Part shown: in pieces, positions 29,365 to 38,419 of the stretch
How positions within the stretch are numbered: the first letter of the stretch is position 1
Layout: the number at the start of each line of letters is the position of its first letter
DNA from: Campylobacter rectus
Lineage (GTDB): Bacteria > Campylobacterota > Campylobacteria > Campylobacterales > Campylobacteraceae
Reading direction: 5' to 3'
Length of the DNA: 64,000 nucleotides
Assembly (NCBI RefSeq): GCF_004803795.1
Contig: NZ_CP012543.1
Coordinates: 2,480,001 to 2,544,000 of the forward strand
Translations under genes and position numbers: made by a program
The notes under the pieces: generated by a model
The model's input: only the letters and a program-made list of their open reading frames with translations
Told to the model about the DNA's origin: nothing
Database searches by the model: none

Positions 29365-30239
29365 TATAGTTCTTTTGCTTCTAAATTTATATTTAGATCT
29401 TTAAAATTATCCAGATATTTTTTAGCCGAATCATCATAAAAAACTACTACTTTTTCTATTTTTTGACTCATATTTTTTAACGACCTTGCAAGAGCCGAGA
29501 AATTTAATTCACATTCGCTAAAAGCACGAAGTTGTTGAGAGTTTTCATTGTCTATCTTTACAAGCTCGTCAAGCAGACCTATCATATAAGTATCTTTATA
29601 GATAACTCTTATAAGCATTCTTGGTTTTTGTCCGACTTTACTCCTGGTATTTAGTAGCTTTGTGCCTTGCCACATAGAATCAAGCATATCGGCAACATCT
29701 TCTTCGCTTGCATTCGATTTAGCAGCATTTAGAGAATTTATAGTACCGTACATAGCAAACAACCCATAAGGTATATAATTATCGGTTCTAAATGTCTTAT
29801 TTAAGCTATTGTCTTTACCGAAAGCACCGGTTCCTTGTGATAAAATAGTCTCTGTTTCGTTTAGTGATTTAGCCCAAGAAAATTGCACCGTACCTATAAT
29901 TTGAAGATTACTTTTTGGTGCCACTCCGCCAAAAAGTCTATTGTCAATGCAGCTTAAAAAAACTTTTTTATCATCTTTTTCATTTAAAGCATTCCTCAAC
30001 TCGGTAAATCTGGTTTCTGCCGATTGTACCTGCTCTGCGTTATTTACAAATACGGTTTTACCTTTTCTATATTGCAGATCATCCCTGATCGTTCTTTTTA
30101 CTCTAACATCGCTAACAACGGCTTTTCTATCGCTTTCATCGTATCTTGGCGCATTATCGTTTAACATGTCGCCGTTAGGATTAGTCATTTTTGCATCCCA
30201 TAAAAACAGAATTTCACTATGTTTTGCTAAATCACTCAT
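29364..30239 (-). CDS. cas7: Cascade backbone subunit Cas7 (Csh2 type)
   Basis: About 291 aa beginning MSDLAKHSEILFLWDAKMTN, with NPNGD, DVRVKRTIRDDLQ and RLFGGVAP motifs of the Cas7/Csh2 family. It polymerises along the crRNA spacer. AAGGAGA lies 6 bases before the ATG at 30239; the ATG immediately before it is too close to that site. The start overlaps the end of the small-subunit gene. Confidence 0.93.
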   Translation of the reverse strand: MSDLAKHSEILFLWDAKMTNPNGDMLNDNAPRYDESDRKAVVSDVRVKRTIRDDLQYRKGKTVFVNNAEQVQSAETRFTELRNALNEKDDKKVFLSCIDNRLFGGVAPKSNLQIIGTVQFSWAKSLNETETILSQGTGAFGKDNSLNKTFRTDNYIPYGLFAMYGTINSLNAAKSNASEEDVADMLDSMWQGTKLLNTRSKVGQKPRMLIRVIYKDTYMIGLLDELVKIDNENSQQLRAFSECELNFSALARSLKNMSQKIEKVVVFYDDSAKKYLDNFKDLNINLEAKEL

Positions 30240-30654
30240 CATCTTCTCCTTGTTTTTGATTTTCTTTTTTAAATTTTGCATAATCATTAAACCCTCTAAT
30301 AAAAGCGAAAGAAATCTCCTGTTGAGCTACTCTTATATTTTTTGGATATACAAAATAAGTAGTAACTAATTGCGATAAATCATTGTTTTTAGGAGTATTT
30401 AGACTAAACAGCCTCTCAAAATAGCTTGCTTTATTAAAAATAGCTTTTAAATTTGATTCCGTTATTCTTTTGGTCGATAACCATTTTTTAAACGTCTCGT
30501 TCTTTTTTACGACTTTCCCGTTTGGATTATACGAACTATCGATAATACCTTTCGAATAAGCGCCTATCAAATAAGCTCCTTTTATTAAGCCGTTCTCAAA
30601 ATAATCGGATTGCTCAAGCAATAATTTTTCAAAATATTCAGAAAAAAGTTCCAT
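30232..30654 (-). CDS. Stand-alone Cascade small-subunit-like protein (Cas11b-like)
   Basis: 140 aa, probably alpha-helical and starting MELFSEYFEKLLLEQ. FENGLIKGAYLIGAYSKG and the terminal VAQQEISFAFIRGFNDYAK have the pattern of the small-subunit region usually forming the C-terminus of Csh1/Cas8b. The upstream cas8b is only 464 aa, and 464 + 140 equals a normal fused Csh1. AAGGA plus a one-base gap from the cas8b stop show independent, coupled translation. In other I-B systems this subunit comes from an internal start within cas8b; here it appears to be its own gene. Confidence 0.65.
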   Translation of the reverse strand: MELFSEYFEKLLLEQSDYFENGLIKGAYLIGAYSKGIIDSSYNPNGKVVKKNETFKKWLSTKRITESNLKAIFNKASYFERLFSLNTPKNNDLSQLVTTYFVYPKNIRVAQQEISFAFIRGFNDYAKFKKENQKQGEDDE

Positions 30655-30655
30655 T

Positions 30656-32050
30656 CTACATCCTTATTGCGTTTATATCTTTTAAAAATTTTAAAATCTT
30701 GTTTTCATTTTCTATAAAAGTATTCGGATACATTATCCACTCTTTTATACTGTCTTTTAATCTGCTTTTATTTTCACCGTCAAACTCTCTAAAGTGTTCA
30801 AAACGTTTTAAAACCTCCAGGTAACTTATTTTTAAATACCCCAAAAGTAATCTTGCTAAATATATTTTTTCTTGTAAAATTTTATTTTTCAAATTTGCAA
30901 TACTATTTGTAGATATAGCAAACTGTTCCGTAACCCTAAAATAATCCTTTAAATATACAAATCTGATATCCTCATCCTCGCTTTGAACTCGTTTCATAGC
31001 ATCCGTAATATGATCTTCTTGCATCAAATTCGCTACCTTTCTTATCCTGCTCGGCAAAACATCTTCAAGAGTAGCAAATATTTTAACAGATAAATTGGTA
31101 ACATTCACCTCCGTAAAGAATATATCGAGCGTAAAGCTATTAATATATTCAAAATTTTCTATTTGCTTATTTAATTTTCTAATAAAGCTTTCTTCCCTAG
31201 TTGCTTCATCACTTAAAGTATTTGATTTCTCAAGAAAATTTATCATTTCCTTAAAAATATCTTCGTCAAAATTTACCATAGACGGAATTATTATATATTC
31301 TAATCCTTTGTAATAAAATTTAAGATTGTTTATCGCATACATCCAGCCTTTTTTGACCGATTTTGCCGTATTTTTTGACATAGGAAGACGGTTTATGGAT
31401 TGCTCTTTAAATTTGTCATCATAATTATCCATAGTAAAAAACTTGACATTCGGATCATACCCGCAAGGTTCTTTTTCTTGGGTAACAATATCTATCTGCT
31501 CCTTTAAAAAAGCGTTTCCTTTTTTGTCCTCTATATGAGGCTTTACAAATTCATTAAGATAATTTTGCAAAACTTCCGGCATAAGCTCATAAAAACTTTT
31601 GCCATTTATAAGTAAAATCAGAAAATAATCGCCTTGCTTAAAGTCCTTTAACCCAAGCTCATCGTTTTTATAGTTTTCAAGATATTCAAATACTAAATTT
31701 GCCAAAATTTTGTTGTTACTATTTGCATACACTACAATTGAATTTTGTAAGGTATGTGAGATGGCTTGGAATTTTTTATATAAATCTTTTTCGTTTTGAT
31801 ACTCGTAGTTTGGGTATAAATAATATGAATTACTAGTTCCACCTATCTTTTTTGTAAAAAATGTTTTTATGGTGTCTAATGAAGTTCGCGATAGCTTTGG
31901 AGCACCAAGAAGCCTCCCGTTCTCAATTTTAAAATCAATAGCCAAAGTTATATGGTCACTATCCTTAAAATTAGAACTTTTAATCATAGCCTTAACATCG
32001 TCGTCACTTAGCAGGCTGCCAATTTTATATAGCTTATGAGCTAATCCCAT
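30656..32050 (-). CDS. cas8b: Cascade large subunit Cas8b (Csh1-like, short form)
   Basis: 464 aa. It begins MGLAHKLYKIGSLLSDDD and continues ITLAIDFKIENGRLLG, a pattern seen in Csh1/TM1802-type Cas8b proteins, and it sits first in the effector operon just before the small subunit and cas7. It should recognise the PAM and contact Cas5. The C-terminal small-subunit region is absent and supplied by the next gene. Assignment rests on context plus general resemblance. Confidence 0.8.
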   Translation of the reverse strand: MGLAHKLYKIGSLLSDDDVKAMIKSSNFKDSDHITLAIDFKIENGRLLGAPKLSRTSLDTIKTFFTKKIGGTSNSYYLYPNYEYQNEKDLYKKFQAISHTLQNSIVVYANSNNKILANLVFEYLENYKNDELGLKDFKQGDYFLILLINGKSFYELMPEVLQNYLNEFVKPHIEDKKGNAFLKEQIDIVTQEKEPCGYDPNVKFFTMDNYDDKFKEQSINRLPMSKNTAKSVKKGWMYAINNLKFYYKGLEYIIIPSMVNFDEDIFKEMINFLEKSNTLSDEATREESFIRKLNKQIENFEYINSFTLDIFFTEVNVTNLSVKIFATLEDVLPSRIRKVANLMQEDHITDAMKRVQSEDEDIRFVYLKDYFRVTEQFAISTNSIANLKNKILQEKIYLARLLLGYLKISYLEVLKRFEHFREFDGENKSRLKDSIKEWIMYPNTFIENENKILKFLKDINAIRM

Positions 32051-32175
32051 ATCTTGTTTTACCTTAAAATTCTTTAAATAATTCTACGCCTATTTGACTT
32101 AAATACTTCTAAAAATATATCAAATCTAAGGAAAATCAAAAAGTACCATAAAATCTTTTTTTAAAGACTTAGTCA

Positions 32176-32313
32176 TTAACTGCAATAAACATTAAGCTCT
32201 ATTCTGCCACAATTTATATCAAACTTTTCTATATCTAGAACAGGACCAAAGAATACAAATAAAATACATAAAATGTACTTTTTAACACAACTGGAAATAT
32301 TTTTATTTTTCAA
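32176..32313 (-). CDS. 45-aa hydrophobic peptide between cas6 and cas8b
   Basis: TTG start with AAGGAG 8 bases upstream; product MKNKNISSCVKKYILCILFV then FFGPVLDIEKFDINC and a short Cys-containing tail. One membrane-spanning segment. It is the first frame after a consensus promoter (32340-32368) and ends 125 bases before cas8b, so it leads the effector operon. A crRNA-like element upstream could target its promoter. By analogy with CreT it could be a toxin, but it may be only a leader peptide. Confidence 0.5.
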   Translation of the reverse strand: MKNKNISSCVKKYILCILFVFFGPVLDIEKFDINCGRIELNVYCS

Positions 32314-32339
32314 AAGAGCAGCTCCTTATTTTTAATCGT

Positions 32340-32368
32340 ATTATAGTACAAAACAAAAATATTGTCAA
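32340..32368 (-). promoter_or_regulatory. Consensus sigma70-type promoter of the cas8b operon
   Basis: On the minus strand TTGACA (32368-32363), 17 bases, then TATAAT (32345-32340): both boxes perfect, unusual for Campylobacter where -35 boxes are usually weak. An inferred start near 32333 is just ahead of the AAGGAG site of the 45-codon frame. Confidence 0.75.
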
Positions 32369-32400
32369 GTTATATTATTTTAAAGATTACCACAACTTTT

Positions 32401-32485
32401 AATCTTGATGAAAATATACTATAATACGTAAAAAGAATAAGGTTTCCCGTCGGGATTTGAAATTATTATTTTAAAGATTGCAACC
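32401..32485 (-). ncRNA. Candidate crRNA-like regulatory RNA (CreA/CreR type)
   Basis: On the minus strand just after the cas6 stop: a pseudo-repeat with TTTAAAAT, a TCCCG-A-CGGGA hairpin (32455-32445) and a terminal GAAAC, imitating the repeat (TTAAAATT, hairpin, TTTGAAAC). A spacer-like segment follows (from 32441, CTTATTCTTTTTACGTATTA). A 16-base direct repeat AATCTTTAAAATAATA (32479-32464 and 32388-32373) brackets it like two pseudo-repeats. The spacer shares CTTATT and CGTATTATAGTA with the promoter region at 32325-32348, though the two blocks are one base out of register. Known CreTA modules of haloarchaeal I-B systems sit in this same cas6-cas8b gap. Confidence 0.45.
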
Positions 32486-33172
32486 TTATTCTTTTTCTTC
32501 CACCACCTCCACAAACCCCACTCCGCAGTTCATACATCCGCTTCCGACGCCGGCATCAAGGATCAAATTTATTAGCTCGGGCTGCGCGCAAATTTTCCAT
32601 TTTGCTTGCCAAGCCTGAACCGGCGAGCGGTTGTTACCGTAATAAAAATTAAATGGATTTTGCAAATTTTGCCAGAGTAAATTTAGCTCAAATTCGCCCT
32701 CGTATCTGCGCCCGGTAAGCGTTTCAAATCTTTGCAAAGCGTTCGTTTTCATCATCTCAAGATGCCTGGAATCTTGCGGCTGCAGATAAATTTTATGCCC
32801 CAAAAGCCCGCCTATCGCGCACGCTACGCAGCCTTGCAGCACCGCTTCGCTTTGCGTAGTTCTGTGTTCGCTAACCGCCACAGTCGTATCGCACAAGCAA
32901 AGCTCGCCTAAATTTAACCCGTCTTTTAGCACGGCAAGCGCGATTATTTTTTCAAATTCCGGCTCATAAGAGGTAAATCTAATCCGCAAATTTGCGCCCT
33001 TTAAACGAAAATCAAAATTCGTTCGTTTAAAAATTTTGCCGCTGGGCTCATGCCTATATCCCTCGTGCTCGACACTTGGCAGATAGCGGTAGATGTAGCC
33101 CTGGATGAGCTGGGGCAGCGCTTTTGAAATTTTTAAATTTGCACTTGGCAAACGTGAGATTATCGTGAGCAT
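32486..33172 (-). CDS. cas6: CRISPR pre-crRNA endoribonuclease Cas6
   Basis: 228 aa. The C-terminal Gly-rich loop LDAGVGSGCMNCGVGFVE is the Cas6 signature, though Ser/Cys/Asn-rich here. It cleaves repeat RNA to leave the 8-base handle. AAGGA lies before the ATG. It is separated from the rest of the cas genes by 435 bases holding the regulatory elements described, and is divergent from the lyase gene at 33318. Confidence 0.9.
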   Translation of the reverse strand: MLTIISRLPSANLKISKALPQLIQGYIYRYLPSVEHEGYRHEPSGKIFKRTNFDFRLKGANLRIRFTSYEPEFEKIIALAVLKDGLNLGELCLCDTTVAVSEHRTTQSEAVLQGCVACAIGGLLGHKIYLQPQDSRHLEMMKTNALQRFETLTGRRYEGEFELNLLWQNLQNPFNFYYGNNRSPVQAWQAKWKICAQPELINLILDAGVGSGCMNCGVGFVEVVEEKE

Positions 33173-33317
33173 TTTCGTCCTTAAATTTAGTAAAATTTAG
33201 ACGTAATTATAAAAAATCTTGCATTAAAAATCGGTTTTGCGCAAAAATACGGCGAAATTTCAAATTTTGCCCATCAAATTCGCTAAAATATCCGCAAAAA
33301 TCACGCAAGGAGAGCAA

Positions 33318-34490
33318 ATGAAATACGATTTTGACGCGCCGGTGGAGCGAGACGGGACGTATTCGTCAAAATGGAAAACGAGCGGAGACGAGCTGCCGAT
33401 GTGGGTGGCGGATATGGATTTTAAGGTCGCGCCCGAAATTTTAGAAGCGCTGCAAAAGCGCCTGGATAACGGAGTTTTTGGCTATTCGTACGTGCCGCAG
33501 GAGTGGAGCGAGGCCGTCTGCTCGTGGTGGAGCAGGCGCCACGACGTCAAATTTGACCCAAATTGGCTGATTTTTTGTACGGGCGTGATCCCGATCATCA
33601 GCTCCGCGGTGCGCAAATTTACGAGCATGGGCGATAAAATCGTGATCCAAAGCCCCGTCTATCACGTCTTTTACCGCAGTATCGAAAACAACGGCAGGAT
33701 CGCGCTTACAAACGAGCTAGCCTACGACGGGCGCGGCTATGATATAGACTTTGCCGACCTCGAAGAAAAGCTCGCCGACCCGCTAGCTACGATGTTTATC
33801 CTTTGCAACCCGCACAATCCCGTCGGCAAAATTTGGAGCGCCCAGAAGCTAGCCAAAATCGGCGAACTATGCGCCAAGCACGGCATTTTGGTGATCTCTG
33901 ACGAGATTCATTGCGACATCACGAGCCCCGGCAAAAGCTACATGCCGTTTATCGGCGCGAGCGAGACTTGCAAAAACATCTCGATCACCTGCGTTTCGCC
34001 GACCAAAGCCTTTAACATCGCCGGCCTGCAAAGCTCCGCCGCCGTAGTGCCAAATCCCAAACTGCGCGCCAAAATGGCAAAAGCCATCAACGACGATGAG
34101 GTCGGCGAAGGCAATGCGTTTTCTTGTATCGCGACGATCGCGGCGTTCGAGCGAGGCGAAGCGTGGCTCGAGCAGATGCGCGAATACGTCTGGCAAAACC
34201 GCAAAATCGTGAGCGAGTTTTTGCAAAACGAACTGCCGCAGATCAGGCTTGTGGAGCAGGACGCCACGTATCTACTCTGGCTTGACTGCCGCGAAATTTG
34301 CGACGACGCGAGCGATTTTCATAAATTTTTACGCCAAAAAGCGGGGCTTTGGCTAAACGACGGCAACGCATACAGAGGTGCGGAAAAATGCTTCCTACGT
34401 CTAAACATCGCCACGCAAAGATCGCGCGTGCTAGAGGGGCTAAAACGCCTAAAATCAGGCGCCCTAGCCTACGCGAAAAGCAGGCAATAA
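33318..34490 (+). CDS. MalY/PatB-type PLP aminotransferase-fold cystathionine beta-lyase
   Basis: 390 aa from the ATG at 33318 (AAGGAGAG upstream). Fold-type I PLP enzyme: [35 protein letters not shown], and the PLP Lys in [12 protein letters not shown], all typical of the MalY/PatB C-S lyase group. It cleaves cystathionine or cysteine to release homocysteine or H2S plus pyruvate. The upstream open extension has no homology and is not used. Confidence 0.88.
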   Translation: MKYDFDAPVERDGTYSSKWKTSGDELPMWVADMDFKVAPEILEALQKRLDNGVFGYSYVPQEWSEAVCSWWSRRHDVKFDPNWLIFCTGVIPIISSAVRKFTSMGDKIVIQSPVYHVFYRSIENNGRIALTNELAYDGRGYDIDFADLEEKLADPLATMFILCNPHNPVGKIWSAQKLAKIGELCAKHGILVISDEIHCDITSPGKSYMPFIGASETCKNISITCVSPTKAFNIAGLQSSAAVVPNPKLRAKMAKAINDDEVGEGNAFSCIATIAAFERGEAWLEQMREYVWQNRKIVSEFLQNELPQIRLVEQDATYLLWLDCREICDDASDFHKFLRQKAGLWLNDGNAYRGAEKCFLRLNIATQRSRVLEGLKRLKSGALAYAKSRQ

Positions 34491-34705
34491 TATATTTACG
34501 AAAAATTGGGATAAAATTTAGACCTTTTTGGTATGATTTCCGCGTCCGACAAGAAAACCTCCTTTTTGTAACGACGCTTCGGCTCCCCCTGCCGAGGCGT
34601 TTTTTGTCTTATTCATTAAGCTTTTTTAGTTATAATCCTTCTCATAAATTTACTCCGCCTAGCTCAAATTTAAGCAAATTTAGCGCTTCAGGCGAAAGGA
34701 CGAAA

Positions 34706-35179
34706 ATGCTAACTCACATAGACGAAAACAACCGCCCCAAAATGGTCGACGTAAGCGACAAGGGCGTAACTACGCGCATAGCCGTGGCAAGCGGCGTCAT
34801 AAAAATGTCGCGCGAAGCCTTTGACGCGATCAAAAACAACACCGGCAAAAAAGGTCCGGTCCTGCAAACCGCCGTCGTAGGCGCGATAATGGGCGCAAAA
34901 AAGACGAGCGAACTCATCCCGATGTGCCACCCGCTGCTAATCAGCGGCATAAACTGCGACATCGAGGAGCTAACCGAAATCTGCGCCTACAAGCTAACCG
35001 TTAGCGTCAAAATAGACGGCAAAACAGGCGTCGAGATGGAGGCGCTAACAGGCGTTAGCGTCGGTCTTCTAACTATCTACGATATGATAAAAGCGATAGA
35101 TAAAACCATGCAGATAACAGACATCGCGCTAGAAAGCAAGAGCGGAGGCAAAAGTGGCGACTACGTGCGATCTAAATAA
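34706..35179 (+). CDS. moaC: Cyclic pyranopterin monophosphate synthase
   Basis: 157 aa. [34 protein letters not shown] and the GG-SG C-terminus are diagnostic. With MoaA it converts GTP to cPMP, the first step of molybdenum cofactor synthesis. GAAAGGA precedes the ATG at 34706; an upstream in-frame extension is non-homologous. Overlaps the next gene by 26 bases. Confidence 0.95.
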   Translation: MLTHIDENNRPKMVDVSDKGVTTRIAVASGVIKMSREAFDAIKNNTGKKGPVLQTAVVGAIMGAKKTSELIPMCHPLLISGINCDIEELTEICAYKLTVSVKIDGKTGVEMEALTGVSVGLLTIYDMIKAIDKTMQITDIALESKSGGKSGDYVRSK

Positions 35180-35417
35180 AGAACCCGAAATCTCATATCC
35201 AAATTTCTGGGAATACAAAATCATCCTGCTCCAAAGCAAAAATGCCGAAGCTATCGCGCGCGGCATCGTAGGCGAAAGGCAGCACAAGATAACACCGTCA
35301 AAATCTAGCAAAGAGGGCAAATACAAAAGCTACAATCTAAGCGTTTTGGTTAATTCTAACCAGGAGCGATTAGAAATTTTTTCCGCGCTAAGACGCGTTT
35401 GCAAATACGTACTATAA
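35154..35417 (+). CDS. DUF493 family protein
   Basis: 87 aa, GTG start preceded by GGAGGCAAAA inside moa[20 protein letters not shown] and the ferredoxin-like remainder match the YbeD/DUF493 family of small alpha/beta proteins of uncertain function. Coupled to moaC by overlap and followed after 8 bases by the coiled-coil protein gene. Confidence 0.75.
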   Translation: MATTCDLNKEPEISYPNFWEYKIILLQSKNAEAIARGIVGERQHKITPSKSSKEGKYKSYNLSVLVNSNQERLEIFSALRRVCKYVL

Positions 35418-35425
35418 GGACTTTC

Positions 35426-36706
35426 ATGCAAAATTTAGTCTTCATCCAAACCATAAAAGAGAACAAAAACGACCCGCAAATTTCCGTTTTGATCAGGGAA
35501 TTTGCGCTAAGCGAGTTTAGAAAAAGCGTCAAAGGCGCAAAAGGCGACGACGCAAACGCGGCTCTAGCTAAGGAATTCGAGCAAATTTGCGAGGCGCTAA
35601 AGAGCGAGGATCTGCTAAACCGCCAAAACGTCGCCAACCTCATCCAAAGCGCGGGCGACGCGCTCAGCGAAGCAAAAGAGCAGTACATCCACCGCCTAAT
35701 CTACGAAAAAGAACAGATCGAGCGACAAATTTATGCGCAAAAAGACGAGATCAAAAACGACGTTCGCGCGCTACTTGAAAATATGGAAAATTTCATCAGA
35801 AATAGCGACCTGGCGGATAAAGAGGAAATTTTAACCGCCATAGACGAAAAAATGCTCTGCGAGCTGCAAATGCTGGGCATCCTCAAAGAAACTACCGAAG
35901 CGGCGTTTCTAACCGCGATCGAAAAGGGCGACGATGTAAAGGACACGGTGGAGCAAATAGCCAAAAACGTCGTGCTTAGCGCGATAAACGAGGGCGAAGC
36001 GAGCAAAGAGCGCATCCTGGAGATCGCAAGGACGGTCTGCGAGGCGGCGAGCGAGATAGCCGACGTCGATCAGGCATTTGCCAAAGAGCTAATCGGCGGC
36101 GCGATCGGCGGCGTAAAAGAGGCGCTTAGCAAAAAGACCGAGAAGTTTATCGAGGAGATAAAATTTGCTCCCGACGGCCAAACCTTGCTGGGAAAAGCAA
36201 AGGAATTCGTGAGGCTAGAGGAGAGATTTGTGGCGATGCTACATGATATGGCGCGCTCGGATGAGCCGTCTGCTGCCGTGATAAACGACATCCTAGACGA
36301 GTCCGTCGATAGCTACTTGGCTAAATTTAAACGCCTGCAAAACGACGTTTCGCGCCAGATCGAGCTTCAGCTAGAGGAGCTAAAATTTAACGAAAATATC
36401 GATAAATTCGCTAGCCTTGCAGGGGCGAAATTTGAGGAGTTAAAGCGCGAAGTCGGCCAAGCCGGCGATAAATTTAAAGAAAATTTTAACGCTAAAGAAC
36501 GCCTCGAAGCGCTCAAAAAAGACATCAGCGACTTTGAAAAAAGAACCGAAGAGAAGCTAAGCGCGATAAATGCGAGCGAGATCGGCGAAAATCTCAAAGC
36601 AAAATCAAAAGAGCTAGGCGAAAAGCTCTACAAAGCCGCCGAAAATCTCATAAAAAACGCCAAAGAAAAGATCAGCAAAAAAGAGGACGAGAAAAAGGAC
36701 GAGTGA
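35426..36706 (+). CDS. Long coiled-coil protein, unknown function
   Basis: 426 aa from the ATG at 35426 (AAGGACTTTC upstream). Almost entirely charged helix (EQIERQIYAQKDEIKNDVRA; EERFVAMLHDMA; EKLSAINASEIGENLKAKSK) ending in a Lys/Glu tail. No signal peptide or catalytic motif. Operon with moaC and the DUF493 gene by spacing. Confidence 0.7.
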   Translation: MQNLVFIQTIKENKNDPQISVLIREFALSEFRKSVKGAKGDDANAALAKEFEQICEALKSEDLLNRQNVANLIQSAGDALSEAKEQYIHRLIYEKEQIERQIYAQKDEIKNDVRALLENMENFIRNSDLADKEEILTAIDEKMLCELQMLGILKETTEAAFLTAIEKGDDVKDTVEQIAKNVVLSAINEGEASKERILEIARTVCEAASEIADVDQAFAKELIGGAIGGVKEALSKKTEKFIEEIKFAPDGQTLLGKAKEFVRLEERFVAMLHDMARSDEPSAAVINDILDESVDSYLAKFKRLQNDVSRQIELQLEELKFNENIDKFASLAGAKFEELKREVGQAGDKFKENFNAKERLEALKKDISDFEKRTEEKLSAINASEIGENLKAKSKELGEKLYKAAENLIKNAKEKISKKEDEKKDE

Positions 36707-36852
36707 GCCCAGCTTTGGCGCATTTGGTTAAATTTGCGCCCGGGTTTTCTTACCCGCTACAAACGGCGGCAAATTTGACGCGGTAAATTTACGCTCAAAT
36801 TTGACTCCGCTAAAACGCCGCAAAAGTCAAATTTAACTCCAAAGGATCAAAA

Positions 36853-37794
36853 ATGAGCATCACCTTTTTCGTCAAAAATAAAAAGAAGTTTCTAGTCGGC
36901 CTTGCGCCCGTGATGAGCGTAGAGGAGGCGCTGCGCCTGGTGCCGAATTTATCGCAGTTTAACGCGGACGAGGATGACGAAGAGTTTGACGCCGATGGCT
37001 TTTACGGCGCGAAGCTAAGCGAGCTTGACTGCCTCGTTGCCGGCACGGACGGACTTAGCGGACGCGGCTTTGAGATCGGCTACGAGGACGGCGCATATAA
37101 CGTCCGCATCGGCACGCCAAGCACCCGCACGGACTGGAAAATCGCTCTAGAGTATCTAAAAAACCTAGCCATAAAAATGGACGGCGAAATCGTGAGCGAG
37201 GACGGAGAGAAATTTAGCGCGCAAAATATCGAAAGCTTTAACTATGAGCACGATATACGCGCGGGGCTGGAGGCGATAGAGCAAAATTTGCAAAAAGAGG
37301 CGCAAATCAGCACTATTTACGGCATAAGAAACGAAGTGTCGTTTGATAAAAAGATCATGACTCGCATCCTTGGCGCGAAGGATCCCGCAGGCGAATTTAG
37401 CAAATTCGTAACCGATATCCAAAACATAGACGCGTATTTTGCAAATCAGATGTTTTATCGCAGAAACGATAACGGCGAGATCATCGGACAGTACGTCCTG
37501 TCGCAAGGCGTCGTTACCGCGCTGCCGTATGAGCCTAGCGTAGAATATAAAAATTTGCAAATGCTAGGCGACGAAAAAGTCGCGCGCTGGTCGGTCGCGA
37601 TATTTGGCGGAGAGGGCGATGATGAGGAAAAATACGAGATCCTAGCGACGCTGAAATATGAAAATTTCATCCAAAATTTGCCAAAAGTTAAATACGAATT
37701 TATCGACGCGAAAAATATCGTCGTAAGCGCGTTTAGTAAAGCAGAATTTGACGAGCTAATCGCAAAATGCGGCGAAGAGGGGCTAGCGGACTAA
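36853..37794 (+). CDS. DUF4299-like protein
   Basis: 313 aa, soluble, acidic. It opens MSITFFVKNKKKFLVGLAPV, which I associate with the DUF4299 family, and has a DEDDEEFDADGFYG acidic patch. No catalytic motif recognised. AAAGGATCAAAA precedes the ATG. Family assignment is from memory of the N-terminus and moderate. Confidence 0.6.
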   Translation: MSITFFVKNKKKFLVGLAPVMSVEEALRLVPNLSQFNADEDDEEFDADGFYGAKLSELDCLVAGTDGLSGRGFEIGYEDGAYNVRIGTPSTRTDWKIALEYLKNLAIKMDGEIVSEDGEKFSAQNIESFNYEHDIRAGLEAIEQNLQKEAQISTIYGIRNEVSFDKKIMTRILGAKDPAGEFSKFVTDIQNIDAYFANQMFYRRNDNGEIIGQYVLSQGVVTALPYEPSVEYKNLQMLGDEKVARWSVAIFGGEGDDEEKYEILATLKYENFIQNLPKVKYEFIDAKNIVVSAFSKAEFDELIAKCGEEGLAD

Positions 37795-38016
37795 GCCGTT
37801 TAGCTAGCGGCGCGATTTGCTCCTCCCTGCGTTAAATTTAAGCGGCAGAGTTAAATTTACGGCCGAAATTTGCCCGCCGCTTTACCCCAAAACGGAGCTA
37901 AATTTGACGCAACATAGATCAAATTCGGCCTCAAATTTAACCCCGATCCCAAAATATTGACTTGCGCCGCCCCTTTAGATAAAATCAGGCACAACAAATC
38001 ACGAAGGAGATCAAAA

Positions 38017-38418
38017 ATGCGAAAATTTTTCCTACCCCTTTTATGTGCCATCATGCTAGGCGGATGCGCTAAGCACGGTGGCTTAACCACAAATTTCATC
38101 CTGGAAAACAAGGAGCTAACCGCGCTCAAAGGCCGTCATATCCTCGATATGCAAAAATACATCGACAGATGGGCAAAGATCGAGATAGGCATGCTGTCGA
38201 ACAAATACTATCTGCAATACGACCCTCAGGTACTACTATCGCAAAATAAATCGTGCAACTTCTACGGCTGCTGGGTGACGGGCAATAACTTCAGCACCTA
38301 CGGCTATATCTACTTCACCACCGACAAGGACGGCTATGTCACCAACTATTCCGAGGACGGCGACGACATAAAGATCGTCAAGCATATATTTAAAGACCTA
38401 CTGATACTGGAGAACTAA
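38017..38418 (+). CDS. Small lipoprotein
   Basis: 133 aa. Signal peptide MRKFFLPLLCAIMLGGCAK with lipobox LGGC; cleavage would leave Cys17 lipidated. The mature part has YYLQYDPQVLLSQNKSC and a C-x-F-Y-G-C pair. AAGGAGATC precedes the ATG. One base separates its stop from the next ATG, so it is cotranscribed with the Sel1 protein. Function unknown. Confidence 0.7.
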   Translation: MRKFFLPLLCAIMLGGCAKHGGLTTNFILENKELTALKGRHILDMQKYIDRWAKIEIGMLSNKYYLQYDPQVLLSQNKSCNFYGCWVTGNNFSTYGYIYFTTDKDGYVTNYSEDGDDIKIVKHIFKDLLILEN

Positions 38419-38419
38419 G

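Noticed and set aside
32411-32443. Plus-strand promoter (ACTATAATACG) as alternative meaning of the spacer-like segment
   Set aside because: A TATAAT box is present but no -35 hexamer at 15-19 bases and no plus-strand gene follows. Not fully excluded; it is the main rival to the crRNA-like reading.
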